This document shows, in pieces, positions 51,959 to 60,690 of a stretch of DNA of 64,000 nucleotides. The position numbers and the translations under genes were made by a program. The DNA comes from an uncultured Lachnospiraceae bacterium (GTDB lineage: Bacteria; Bacillota; Clostridia; Lachnospirales; Lachnospiraceae). Position 1 is the stretch's first letter. Each line of letters starts with the position of its first letter. The notes under the pieces are model-generated. The model was not told the origin of the DNA, searched no databases, and was given only the letters and a program-made list of their open reading frames with translations. Location: the NCBI GenBank assembly GCA_902780385.1, contig CACZFF010000012.1, forward strand, positions 1 through 64,000, in the 5' to 3' direction.

Positions 51959-54562
51959 TTATGATCCCTTCCGGGTCCGCATCATGGCAGCGGCAGCCTG
52001 TCCAAGGGCGATTCCGCCGTCATTGGGCGGGACCAGATGGTGGATCAGGACTTCAAAGTCTCTTTCCCGGAGCAGGTCTTCGGTAAGTGTCAGGAGCAGG
52101 CGGTTCTGATAACATCCGCCGGTGAGGGCCACTGTTTCGATTCCCTTTTCTTGGCGTATCCTGACGCAGGCCTGTACAGCGAGCTCCGCAAGGAAGAGAT
52201 GGAAATACCAGGCCAGCTTCTCGGGATCCTGACCCTTGAGCCGCCGCTCCAGAAGCTGCGCAAACAAAAGGTCTGTCGGCAGATGGGAGCTTACTTGATC
52301 CGGCTGCAGGCGGCTTCTGATGTCCATCAGTTCATCCTCCTGCCTTTGAATGGTTCCGGCGGCAAGCTTTTCGGCGTACCGCTCCGCCGCGAATTCAAGT
52401 TCTATGGAAGCCTCGCCTTCATATGTGGACTCGCGCCGGATGCCAAGCATGGCGCTCACGCTGTCAAAAAGGCGGCCAGCGCTGGTCGATGTGACGGCCT
52501 GCATCTTTTTTTCCGCCATCATGCGCTGCACTTTGGCATTCTGAAGATCACAGATTTCAAGGGACTCCATGATGGAAAAATACTGTCCGGCCGGATCCGG
52601 GGGATTGGAAGGATCCCTTTCCTGCTGTGGGACAGCTTCCGATTTTCCCTTGTTGTCTGCCTCCGATTGACTCGATTTACAGTAGTCCCAGATCATGGAG
52701 GCCGCGATGCGCCAGCCCTGGCGGGGTGCGCTGTCTCCTCCGATCTGTGTAAAGGGCGCGATGCTGTATTCGCGGGTAAAATCATGATAATCCGCAGTCA
52801 GGATCTCTCCTCCCCAGATCGTGCCGTCCGTTCCGTAGCCGGTACCGTCGAAGGAAACTCCGATGACAGGCTCTGTCCGATCATTTTCCGCCATGCAGGA
52901 AAGGACGTGGGCGTAATGATGCTGGATACGGAGAATCGGGATCTTCCTGCTTTCTGCGATCTCTTCTGCCACCGTTGTGGCATTGTATTTGGGATGGAGA
53001 TCACAGACAACTGCCTGCGGTGTCACTTCGAGCAGGGTCTCCATACGTCCGATCGTCTCCTGCAGGGCGCGCACAGTGCGGAGGTCCTCCAGGTCTCCGA
53101 CATAGGGAGACAGATAAAAGAGATTGCCCGAGGCGATGCAGAAGGTGTTTTTCAGCTCACCGCCGACTGCCAGGACACAGCCATTCATCTCCCCCGTGAG
53201 CAGCATGGGGAGCGGCGCATATCCGCGGGAACGACGGATCATATAGGGCTCGCCGCGGTGAAAATCCATGACGGAATCGTCGGCGCGGATCCGGATCAGC
53301 CGGTCGTGGCTGAGAATACAGTCACAGAATGCCGAGAGCTCCGAAAGGACGTCCTGATCGTCACGGCAGATGGGGGCGCCGGAGACGTTTCCGCTTGTCA
53401 TGACCAGACAATCCGGCATCTTCAGTCCGTCATCATAGGTAAAAAGAAGATGCTGCAGCGGCGCATAGGGAAGCATGACACCCACCTTGGGATTACCGGG
53501 CGCAATCGCCTGAGCCAGAAGGGGGTCCTTTCCCTCAGTTTCTATATCAGACGGATCTGCAAAAGGCTTTTTCCCGCCGGACCCTGCCTGGTCGTCTGCC
53601 ATTATCGATCCGGTCTTTCTTTTGTCCAGAAGAAGGATAGGCTTCTGGTGGCCTGTCAGGATCTGATGCTGTTCCTCATTGAAAAGACATTCGCGGCGAA
53701 CCGTTTTCTCGTCTTTCATCATGACCGCAAAAGGCTTGGCCGGACGCCGTTTTCTGTCGCGCAGCTTCTGCACTGCCTGCTCGCTGGTCGCGTCACAGCA
53801 AAGGTGAAAACCGCCGATTCCCTTGACTGCCACAATGCCGCCTTCGAAAATGGTCCTGCGGGCGGCCGTGATGGCATCCCGTCCTATGATCTGCGCCCTG
53901 ACCCCTCCCCGGGTAGTCTTTACAGGCTGGTCCGTTTTTTCAAATTCTTTCCGGTCCCCTGTCCTGTCCTGATCCTTTTTTACTGGGAGCAGGTAGACCT
54001 GCGGGCCGCAGTCGTTGCAGCAGACGGGCTGGGCGTCATACCTGCGTGACCAGGGACCGTAATATTCCTCCGCGCAGGGTTTGCACATGGGGAACATCTT
54101 CATACTGGTGCGCTCGCGGTCATAGGGCAGGGCATCCAGGATGGTCATCCTGGGACCGCAGCATGTGCAGTTGATAAAGGGATGGAGATACCTGCGGTTT
54201 CGGGGATCATACATCTCCTGTTCGCACTCCTCGCAGATGGCGATGTCAGGCGAAATATAGATCTCACCGCTGGTCTTCTCACTTTCTATGATCGAAAAAG
54301 ACTCGAACACAGCGGCATCCTCCACCGGTTTCTCATCAATCTTCAGGATCGCGGCACGGCGGGGAGGATGTTCGTTGAGGAGTGTCTCAAAGGACTTGAT
54401 CTGTGCAGCTGTCCCCTGGGCGAAAATCTCCACATAGGGGCCCTTGTTACAGACACTGCCGTGGATCCCGGCGGTTTGGGCGTGACGATCCACCGTCGGG
54501 CGGAAGCCGACGCCCTGCACGATTCCATATACACGAAAACGCACGGTTGTAATGCTACTCAT
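51959..54562 (-). CDS. hypF: Carbamoyltransferase HypF
   Basis: HypF uses carbamoyl phosphate and ATP to load HypE. The domains are in order: acylphosphatase (YGIVQGVGFRPTVDRHAQ), two zinc fingers (CEECEQ..CTCC; CKPCAEEYYGP..CCNDC), YrdC-like (IVAVKGIGGFHLCCDAT), and Kae1-like with metal His (HHYAHVLSCMAEN; GVSFDGTGYGTDGTIWGGE; LTGGCYQNRLLL). At 867 residues it is about 100 longer than usual because of three low-complexity inserts near residues 195-220, 310-345 and 625-655. AAAGGAAAACACTGCC precedes the ATG. Confidence 0.96.
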   Translation of the reverse strand: MSSITTVRFRVYGIVQGVGFRPTVDRHAQTAGIHGSVCNKGPYVEIFAQGTAAQIKSFETLLNEHPPRRAAILKIDEKPVEDAAVFESFSIIESEKTSGEIYISPDIAICEECEQEMYDPRNRRYLHPFINCTCCGPRMTILDALPYDRERTSMKMFPMCKPCAEEYYGPWSRRYDAQPVCCNDCGPQVYLLPVKKDQDRTGDRKEFEKTDQPVKTTRGGVRAQIIGRDAITAARRTIFEGGIVAVKGIGGFHLCCDATSEQAVQKLRDRKRRPAKPFAVMMKDEKTVRRECLFNEEQHQILTGHQKPILLLDKRKTGSIMADDQAGSGGKKPFADPSDIETEGKDPLLAQAIAPGNPKVGVMLPYAPLQHLLFTYDDGLKMPDCLVMTSGNVSGAPICRDDQDVLSELSAFCDCILSHDRLIRIRADDSVMDFHRGEPYMIRRSRGYAPLPMLLTGEMNGCVLAVGGELKNTFCIASGNLFYLSPYVGDLEDLRTVRALQETIGRMETLLEVTPQAVVCDLHPKYNATTVAEEIAESRKIPILRIQHHYAHVLSCMAENDRTEPVIGVSFDGTGYGTDGTIWGGEILTADYHDFTREYSIAPFTQIGGDSAPRQGWRIAASMIWDYCKSSQSEADNKGKSEAVPQQERDPSNPPDPAGQYFSIMESLEICDLQNAKVQRMMAEKKMQAVTSTSAGRLFDSVSAMLGIRRESTYEGEASIELEFAAERYAEKLAAGTIQRQEDELMDIRSRLQPDQVSSHLPTDLLFAQLLERRLKGQDPEKLAWYFHLFLAELAVQACVRIRQEKGIETVALTGGCYQNRLLLTLTEDLLRERDFEVLIHHLVPPNDGGIALGQAAAAMMRTRKGS

Positions 54563-54715
54563 GGCAGTGTTTTCCTTTCGGACCGAATGTCCTTACTATT
54601 TGCAAGAATATCGCTGCGGTTTTCAAATAGCAGCTGCTTTTGTAAAAATACCGCTGCTGTTTAAGAAAAATGTCTTTTTATTTTTTCGAAAAATTCTTGT
54701 CTGATGATCTGAGTA

Positions 54716-57427
54716 TCAGTCGGGTTTCTGCTCACCGGAAACAGCAAAGTGAGGCAGATGATAAAGCCTGACTGGCAGTCCCGCCAGAACAGGGGCAAGG
54801 GAGCCGTCGGCGATCACGTTGTCATAGTGCCTCTCCTGCACCAGGGAGCGCAGGTCTGTCTCCTCGCGCAATCGGACATCGTCCGCCTTCTGCAGTCCGG
54901 GCTGCATCATGAAGAATCCCGCCGTATCAGCCTGCATTCCTTTTTTTCGGAGAATACCGCAGATAGTATCTGCCAGGACCTGCTGGTGGACCACCAGGGT
55001 CCTGCCGGCAGGCATGTCGGGAGCAGCTTTTTTCAGTATGGCAGAAGCCTGCGGAATACAATATTCCCAGGGCGTGCCGTATTGTTTCTCCAGCCATTTG
55101 GCCGCCCCTGTGCCTGCGGGAGAAAGGACAATGTTTTTCTCTGCAAAACAAAGTGCCGGAAGATCCCCCGCCTTCGTTCCGGCGCCGCAGCAGATCATCC
55201 TGTCATATCCCTGCTGTCTGACCCATTCTCTCAAATCTGTTTCAGAAAGGATTCCCGCAAAATCCAACGGGGAATATCCCCAAATGCCGACGGTCCTGCC
55301 GGGGGCCGCAGTATCATTGGTATCATTAGTATCTTTATCGTCCTGTGTCGGACAGAAGGCCTCCACGAGGGCAAGATAACTCTTTTCCAGTCCCCTGTCG
55401 TAATACTCCATACCGTCCGTATTTACACCTACGACAGGGAGGCCCGTCTTTTTGGAGGCCATCCTGCAGAGGGCGCGGTAGTCAGTGCCTATGACAGCCG
55501 GAACCGGGGTTCCGACGATGGCTGCGAAGGATGCAGGAATGATCCCGGCCGCATCGGAAAGTTTTTCCACCAGACGGTCATCGCGGCCCAGGATCGCGTC
55601 CATATCGCGAAGGCCGGCGCTGAAGACAGCGCTCTGGCTGCCGAACCAGCGGGGTTCGTCAAAGCCGCAGATATTGCCGGTGCAGCCGCCCGCGTCGCAG
55701 ATGACACAGATCCCGCCCATATCATAGAGAACGGAGACCGCGCCGGACTGGTCAGGGGCAAAGGGTGTTGTAAAGCGCCTGAAACCCGCAGGGGTTTTCG
55801 CACCATCGAAAATTTCCGTCCTGCCGGGAATGCAGGGTATCGACTGCCCTGCCCTTACCGGACAGACCGTCGGAATATCCTGAACAGTCTTTTCTTTCTC
55901 AGTCAGGGTTTCCGAAGACGACTGCTCTTCTGTCCTGCCAAGGGAGATTGCAGAAGTAAAGCTGCCGCGGCTTCCGGTTTCCATGGCATCCTTCAGCGCC
56001 TGAAAAAGACCAGTAACCGCCCGGTAGCCGAAAGGCTGCACATCCGTGATCCACTGGACGTTTGCTGTCCCGGGATGATACCAGCCGGCATCACGTCCGA
56101 TGGAGATCGTCACACCGGAAGCTGCCGCCTCCTGCGCGTCATAGTGGAGCATGGATGGATGAAGGTTTGAGTAGATCCGTGTCTCAGGGCTCAGCTTATC
56201 AAGAAGACCGAGCCAGACATAGCTGTCTTTATTGACTGTCCCGAAGATCTCCCGCACCCTGAAGCCTTCCCGGACAAGAGCGCAGGCCAGCTCAAAAGGA
56301 TTGCCGTTCATGGCTTCGCCGACAGAAAAGACTGCGTCGGGGAAGCTGTTTCGGAAAGCCTCCACAGCCTCTTCTGCTTCGCGTTTGTATCCGGCATCAT
56401 CAAACTTTGTCTGCAGAACCCTTCCCAGGGCAGCATACTGGGCTTCGATCCTGTCGATCTGATAGAACCTGCTCATTTCGATAAAGGGAATGCCGAGTCT
56501 TTCCTGCAGATCATAGGCAGCCGGACGGGCCTCCGGATTCAGGACGATATTGAAATTGGCTTCCGCCATTTCCTGGAAGGCATCGTAGTCGGGGCAGGCG
56601 CCGATCTGGCGGACTTTGCGCACGCCGGCCTGGCGCAGGATCGGGATCAGCTCACTGCCTCTGTCAGTATCAGCGGACGGAGCGGTCCCCGTATCCTGAG
56701 CAGAGGACGAGACGCCCCCTCTATCCTGATCCTTGGATTGGCTGCTCTCTCCGTTTGTATCCGGGGCCTGCCGGCTGCTGATCGAATACTCTGCTTCGCT
56801 GCCTTGGAGGGGGGCAAAAAAGCCCAGCAGATTGACAGAGGTCGGTTTTTTCTTTCTGGGTTCCAGAAGCTCATAGATCGACTGGCGGACATGCACCATG
56901 GGGGGCTTTCTCCCCTCACGGGTCAGGGCGTACATATAGCAGGGCTGGACGCGGACACCGGGAACCTTTTCCTCGGCGCGGCGGCAGATACGTTCCATGT
57001 CAGTGCCGAGCAGGGCATCCACACAGGTAATACAGATCATGACAACTTTGGGGCGCTTTCCCTGTCCCTCAAGGCCGCGGCAGAGCTCCGCAACAGCTTT
57101 GGGGATCTTTTTCAAATGGCGGCCGGTGACTAGATCTGTCTCATCCATCGTCAGATAGAAAAAGCGGTCCTCGTAACCCGGCATGCGGCTGATGGCGGAA
57201 GTGTTCCTGCCGCAGCAGCCGGGAGAAACGATCAGCATGACCGAACCGGGAACGGCAAGGCCTGCGCGCTTGACCCCATAACCCTCCGCACCGGGCGAGT
57301 TAAAGGCCAGGGTGGCCGGCGAACTGTAGATCAGATGGGTTGTGGACACAAGCTCACGGGGAATATCATTGCTTCCGCGCGCGGTAAGCTCCGCCGCTGT
57401 GTAAAATACTGGTTTTTCTTTTTGCAT
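54716..57427 (-). CDS. Fused NifD-like/NifK-like nitrogenase component 1 protein
   Basis: 903 residues in two nitrogenase-like halves. N half (1 to about 490): VSPGCCGRNT (Cys71-72), MICITCVDALLGTD (Cys132, 135), GACPDYDAFQEMAEANFNIV, GEAMNGNPFELACALVREGF. C half (about 560-903): ICDAGGCTGNICGFDEPRW, IVGTPVPAVIGTDYRALCR, RLYHLPHFAVSG. The C half lacks the second cluster Cys (Thr-Pro-Val-Pro), as in the 474-residue protein. Two linkers are Ser/Asp/Thr-rich. Fusion would fix the two halves at 1:1. Partner: the NifH-like ATPase 132 bp upstream. Not a true nitrogenase; substrate unknown. Confidence 0.82.
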   Translation of the reverse strand: MQKEKPVFYTAAELTARGSNDIPRELVSTTHLIYSSPATLAFNSPGAEGYGVKRAGLAVPGSVMLIVSPGCCGRNTSAISRMPGYEDRFFYLTMDETDLVTGRHLKKIPKAVAELCRGLEGQGKRPKVVMICITCVDALLGTDMERICRRAEEKVPGVRVQPCYMYALTREGRKPPMVHVRQSIYELLEPRKKKPTSVNLLGFFAPLQGSEAEYSISSRQAPDTNGESSQSKDQDRGGVSSSAQDTGTAPSADTDRGSELIPILRQAGVRKVRQIGACPDYDAFQEMAEANFNIVLNPEARPAAYDLQERLGIPFIEMSRFYQIDRIEAQYAALGRVLQTKFDDAGYKREAEEAVEAFRNSFPDAVFSVGEAMNGNPFELACALVREGFRVREIFGTVNKDSYVWLGLLDKLSPETRIYSNLHPSMLHYDAQEAAASGVTISIGRDAGWYHPGTANVQWITDVQPFGYRAVTGLFQALKDAMETGSRGSFTSAISLGRTEEQSSSETLTEKEKTVQDIPTVCPVRAGQSIPCIPGRTEIFDGAKTPAGFRRFTTPFAPDQSGAVSVLYDMGGICVICDAGGCTGNICGFDEPRWFGSQSAVFSAGLRDMDAILGRDDRLVEKLSDAAGIIPASFAAIVGTPVPAVIGTDYRALCRMASKKTGLPVVGVNTDGMEYYDRGLEKSYLALVEAFCPTQDDKDTNDTNDTAAPGRTVGIWGYSPLDFAGILSETDLREWVRQQGYDRMICCGAGTKAGDLPALCFAEKNIVLSPAGTGAAKWLEKQYGTPWEYCIPQASAILKKAAPDMPAGRTLVVHQQVLADTICGILRKKGMQADTAGFFMMQPGLQKADDVRLREETDLRSLVQERHYDNVIADGSLAPVLAGLPVRLYHLPHFAVSGEQKPD

Positions 57428-57559
57428 GAATAGAAAGCATCCTTATCGAATTCTTCAAATTTCTCTATAGATGTATGTCAGAGTCAGGGGCATGGCCTCG
57501 CCATGTGGAGCAATCGACTTTTACTCCCTTGGTGGAGGCAGTCGCGCTGCCATGGCGGT

Positions 57560-58315
57560 TTACTGAGGCTTGTCCATGAGCTTCTGTGCCAGTTCCAGGA
57601 AGGTGCGGCTGACAGGAAGGCCGGGGTCGGCCTCGATGGTGGTCATGCCGCGGTCCTCGCAGCGGGTGATATCATCACTGCGGGGGACTTCACCCACGAT
57701 CTCCAGACTCTTGGAATCCGCAAAGGCACGGACTTTCTCATCCTCGCCCACGACATTGCGGTGGTTGAGGATCACACCCCTGAGACGGGCATAGCTTCTG
57801 TCCTCGAAGTTCTCAACGGCGGTCGCGATATTGTTGGCCGCATAGAGTGCCATTTTTTCACCCGATGTGACGATCAGGACCTGCTCCGCATATCCTTCGC
57901 GGATAGGTGCTGCAAATCCGCCGCAGACCACGTCGCCCAGGACATCGTAGAGGACAACATCCGGCTTCCATGTCTCGAACAGACGCAGGTCCTCCAGCAG
58001 CTGGAAGGTTGCAATGATCCCTCTGCCGGCGCAGCCAAGGCCGGGAGTAGGGCCGCCGGTCTCAATACAGAGGATTCCGCCGAAACCGACGCGGGAAATC
58101 TCATCCAGCGTCTCGGGATCTTCGTCCTCCTCCCGCAGATAGTTCATGACGGGCCTCAGGGGCTGCCCGCCCAGAAGATTGATGGTGGAATCCGCCTTGG
58201 GGTCACAGCCGATCTGGATCACCCGTTTTCCGAGTGTCGCGAAGGCCGCCGCAAGATGACTTGTCACTGTTGATTTACCGATTCCGCCTTTGCCGTAAAT
58301 AGCGATTTTGATCAT
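57560..58315 (-). CDS. NifH-like iron-sulfur ATPase, module 2
   Basis: 251 residues, compact NifH/BchL-type protein. P-loop [32 protein letters not shown] (Cys95, Arg98); [12 protein letters not shown] (Cys131). Both 4Fe-4S ligands are present. It should drive electrons into the fused NifD/K-like protein encoded next. The ATG at 58315 is preceded by AAAGGAGT, which forms the 3' arm of a terminator-like hairpin, so expression may be regulated at this point. Confidence 0.93.
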   Translation of the reverse strand: MIKIAIYGKGGIGKSTVTSHLAAAFATLGKRVIQIGCDPKADSTINLLGGQPLRPVMNYLREEDEDPETLDEISRVGFGGILCIETGGPTPGLGCAGRGIIATFQLLEDLRLFETWKPDVVLYDVLGDVVCGGFAAPIREGYAEQVLIVTSGEKMALYAANNIATAVENFEDRSYARLRGVILNHRNVVGEDEKVRAFADSKSLEIVGEVPRSDDITRCEDRGMTTIEADPGLPVSRTFLELAQKLMDKPQ

Positions 58316-58358
58316 AAAAAAGACTCCTTTATGCGCACGGGACGCAAAAGGAGCCTTT
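58316..58358 (-). promoter_or_regulatory. Terminator-like hairpin covering the nifH-like Shine-Dalgarno
   Basis: On the minus strand a 12-bp stem (AAAGGCTCCTTT with AAAGGAGTCTTT, one G-T pair) is followed by a T-run that runs into the ATG. The Shine-Dalgarno AAAGGAG is the 3' arm. When folded, the hairpin would both terminate transcription and hide the ribosome-binding site. This is the layout of an attenuator controlling the genes downstream of the PsuG-like gene. Confidence 0.6.
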
Positions 58359-58731
58359 TATTGTAAACCAATTCCGGAATGATCCGGTCATACTGCTGCA
58401 CAGAAAATCTGCCTTTCAGGATAGGGATCTGTCCAGGCAAAACAGACGCCGGGACAATCAGGCCGCATTCCTGAAAATCGAGACCATTCTCATGCAATCG
58501 TATGTTTTTTGTCAGGCTCTTTCGGGTCGAAACGCATGCTTCCCGTCAGGTTGACAGTATATATTCATTTGATTGCGGTAAGCCGGGAAGATGTCAGGAA
58601 ATGATTGCTGGCATTTTCCGGGCACACCCTTGTTTGGTTATATTATTTAATCCTGGTCAGACCTTCGCTGCTGTCCGCGGAGGGCAGAAACTGGATTTCA
58701 TCCCCAGCCTGCGGAGAGCGGAAACAGGATC
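58359..58731. other. Gap between PsuG-like gene and nifH-like gene
   Basis: No convincing gene. A 14-bp hairpin (58583-58621, CCGGGAAGATGTCAG with CTGGCATTTTCCGG) lies here without a T-run. A short minus-strand open frame of 61 codons (58312-58497) has no ribosome-binding site. The region may be a leader with an unrecognised aptamer acting on the hairpin at 58316-58358. Confidence 0.4.
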
Positions 58732-60339
58732 TTATCTCTTGCCGCGAAGAGCGGTAGCGATCTTTGCAGCGAGGACGGCGTTGTTGAGCAGGAAGGCCTT
58801 CTGGGATTCCATACTCTCTTTGCCGAGGTACTCTCTGATACGGCCCATCATGTAGCCGGTGATCGCCTTGCCCTGAACGTTGTTCTTCTCAACATCGTGC
58901 ATTGCTTCGTCGACAGCCATACGGGTCTTGACGGGATCCAGCTCATATTCCTTGGGAACAGGGTTCACGACCAGAACGCCGCCGGGGATTCCCATCTTGG
59001 CCTTGATCTTCATGACCTCTGCCAGCTCAGCGGGGGTATCCATACGATAGGTGAGGCGGAATCCGCTGCCGCGGACCATGTACTCGGGCATGCGGTCTGT
59101 GCCGTAGCCGATGACCGGAACGCCCTTTGTCTCGAGGTATTCCATGGTCAGGTTCAGGTCCAGGATCGGCTTTGTGCCGGAACATACGACCATGACAGCG
59201 TTGCTGGCGAGGGACTCGAGGTCAGTGGAGATATCCATGGACTTCTCTGCGCCGATCTGGGCACCGCCGATACCGGAGCCGCAGGCGACAACACAGCCGA
59301 CCATAGCTGCTGCCGATACAGCTGCCGCGATGGTCATAACGCCGTCCGCTCTCTTGGCCAGAAGGATCGGAATATCTCTTGCGGAGGCCTTGAAGATGGA
59401 GCCGCGCTTGTTCTCCAGATAATAGATCTCATCATCAGTCAGACCGATGTGGATCACGCCGTTGATAATCGCGACAAAAGCGGGGCAGGCGCCGTTATCC
59501 CTGACGGTTTTCTGCATAGCCTTTGCAAAATCGTAGATTCCGGGATAGATCATGCCGCCGAAAGTAGCAGCGCTTTCCATGATAACGAGGGGCTTGCCGG
59601 CATCGATGGCATGCTGTACCTCATCAGAGAAGACGATATAGTTCTTGGCTGCGTCGTCGATTTCGATATCCTGAAGCATATCCTCATCTGCTGCGGAAGC
59701 TTCCTCATGGACTGCGGAGAACATCTCGACAAAGAGCATCCATGAATTGATATTGTCATGGAAATCCGGTGTGGCGATCAGATCGCCGTCATCTGAGAAG
59801 AGGTAACTGGTGGAAGGCTCATAAAGATCATCATCCGCAGGAAGCTCTTCAATTTCGCCGTCTTCAACCTTATCCACCCAGGACATATCCATGAGCTGTT
59901 CTGTCTCTACGCCGAACCATCCGTTAGCAAAAACATAAATCTTGCTGACACGTCCGCCGTTGCCGATCATCGCGCCGCGGATGGTCTGGGAGACATCATC
60001 TTCGTCTTCGAAGAAAGCGATGATATTCTCTGCGGCGTCCTCAGGGCTGATTCCTTCAACACCGACATGGTTGGAGGTGATCGCAATGGAAACATTGCTC
60101 ATGACAACCTGCTCGCCGGCATCGCGCATTGCTAAAAGATTAGCGAAGAATGCCCGGTCACGCAGAAGACTGAACATGACATCAGCGGGAATGTAGGATT
60201 CTTCAGAATCCATCAGACCTGCGTATTCCTCCTGTATATCATGTGACCCCATGCGAAGCAGTTCTTCCACGCTGAACGCATTTTCCATGTAATAGGCAGA
60301 TCCATATTTCTTAAAAAAATCAGATGCTATCTGTCCCAT
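58732..60339 (-). CDS. PsuG-like pseudouridine-5'-phosphate glycosidase with extra N-terminal domain
   Basis: 535 residues; ordinary PsuG has about 300. Residues about 245-535 match PsuG: VIMESAATFGG (Glu255), NGACPAFVAIINGVIHIGL, FKASARDIP (Lys317), MDISTDL (Asp369), VVCSGTKPILDL (Lys390, the expected Schiff-base Lys), VIGYGTD and VVNPVPKE (Asn459). The family segment HRGAE appears as IGAE. PsuG splits pseudouridine phosphate into uracil and ribose 5-phosphate. The first 240 residues are not recognised; they look globular with an acidic middle. No psuK kinase is adjacent. GGGAGGCGATT precedes the ATG. Confidence 0.78.
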   Translation of the reverse strand: MGQIASDFFKKYGSAYYMENAFSVEELLRMGSHDIQEEYAGLMDSEESYIPADVMFSLLRDRAFFANLLAMRDAGEQVVMSNVSIAITSNHVGVEGISPEDAAENIIAFFEDEDDVSQTIRGAMIGNGGRVSKIYVFANGWFGVETEQLMDMSWVDKVEDGEIEELPADDDLYEPSTSYLFSDDGDLIATPDFHDNINSWMLFVEMFSAVHEEASAADEDMLQDIEIDDAAKNYIVFSDEVQHAIDAGKPLVIMESAATFGGMIYPGIYDFAKAMQKTVRDNGACPAFVAIINGVIHIGLTDDEIYYLENKRGSIFKASARDIPILLAKRADGVMTIAAAVSAAAMVGCVVACGSGIGGAQIGAEKSMDISTDLESLASNAVMVVCSGTKPILDLNLTMEYLETKGVPVIGYGTDRMPEYMVRGSGFRLTYRMDTPAELAEVMKIKAKMGIPGGVLVVNPVPKEYELDPVKTRMAVDEAMHDVEKNNVQGKAITGYMMGRIREYLGKESMESQKAFLLNNAVLAAKIATALRGKR

Positions 60340-60468
60340 AATCGCCTCCCTCGAAAAAGCCGATGCTTACGGAAATGCCATTTTTCTATAGACGCGGCAA
60401 AACCACTCTGTGTTGAGAATTTCTGTTCCGCAGAGCATCATTGACAGTAGATTAACATTACTTGTTAT

Positions 60469-60497
60469 ATTATATAGTCAAGAGCTGTCTTTTTCAA
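60469..60497 (-). promoter_or_regulatory. Promoter of the PsuG-nitrogenase-like-Hyp gene run
   Basis: Minus-strand TTGAAA (60492-60497), 17 bp, TATAAT (60469-60474), about 120 bp before the PsuG-like start. It is the best promoter seen in the 18-kb run. The candidate MITE lies about 30 bp upstream of its -35 box. Confidence 0.7.
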
Positions 60498-60520
60498 TGC
60501 AAGTTTTCTATGAATATATA

Positions 60521-60690
60521 CTTTTATAGTTACTGTACACGCCCTATCGAGGGCGTGTACAAGTAACGTTGCGAAAATCGCATTCCAATGCGCTGTGCGC
60601 GCGATTTCCGCCGTTTAACTCGGGTTTTTCGCGAAAAGCGCGCGAAAAACACCTCGCGTTTCAGGTGGGTCTGTACAGTAGCCTTTTATA
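60521..60690. mobile_element. Candidate 154-bp MITE with 8-bp target duplication
   Basis: Element 60529-60682 has terminal inverted repeats GTTACTGTACACGCCC and GCTACTGTACAGACCC (reverse complement of the right end; 13 of 16 match). It is flanked by direct repeats CTTTTATA (60521-60528, 60683-60690). Inside are several hairpins, the strongest being GTTAC-GTACACGCCCT with AGGGCGTGTAC-AGTAAC (60529-60567), and GTTTTTCGCG with CGCGAAAAAC. No transposase is encoded, so it would need one supplied from elsewhere. Confidence 0.7.

Noticed and set aside
52037..54049. 670-codon plus-strand open frame opposite hypF
   Set aside because: Antisense to a well-supported HypF and without recognisable domains.
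44942..58315. A nitrogen-fixing nitrogenase
   Set aside because: NifB, NifE/N and NifV are absent, the NifK-like halves lack the second cluster Cys, and the proteins are far from NifDK. It is a nitrogenase-superfamily relative only.
58312..58497. 61-codon minus-strand open frame between the PsuG-like and NifH-like genes
   Set aside because: No ribosome-binding site, and its end overlaps the attenuator hairpin and the NifH-like start.
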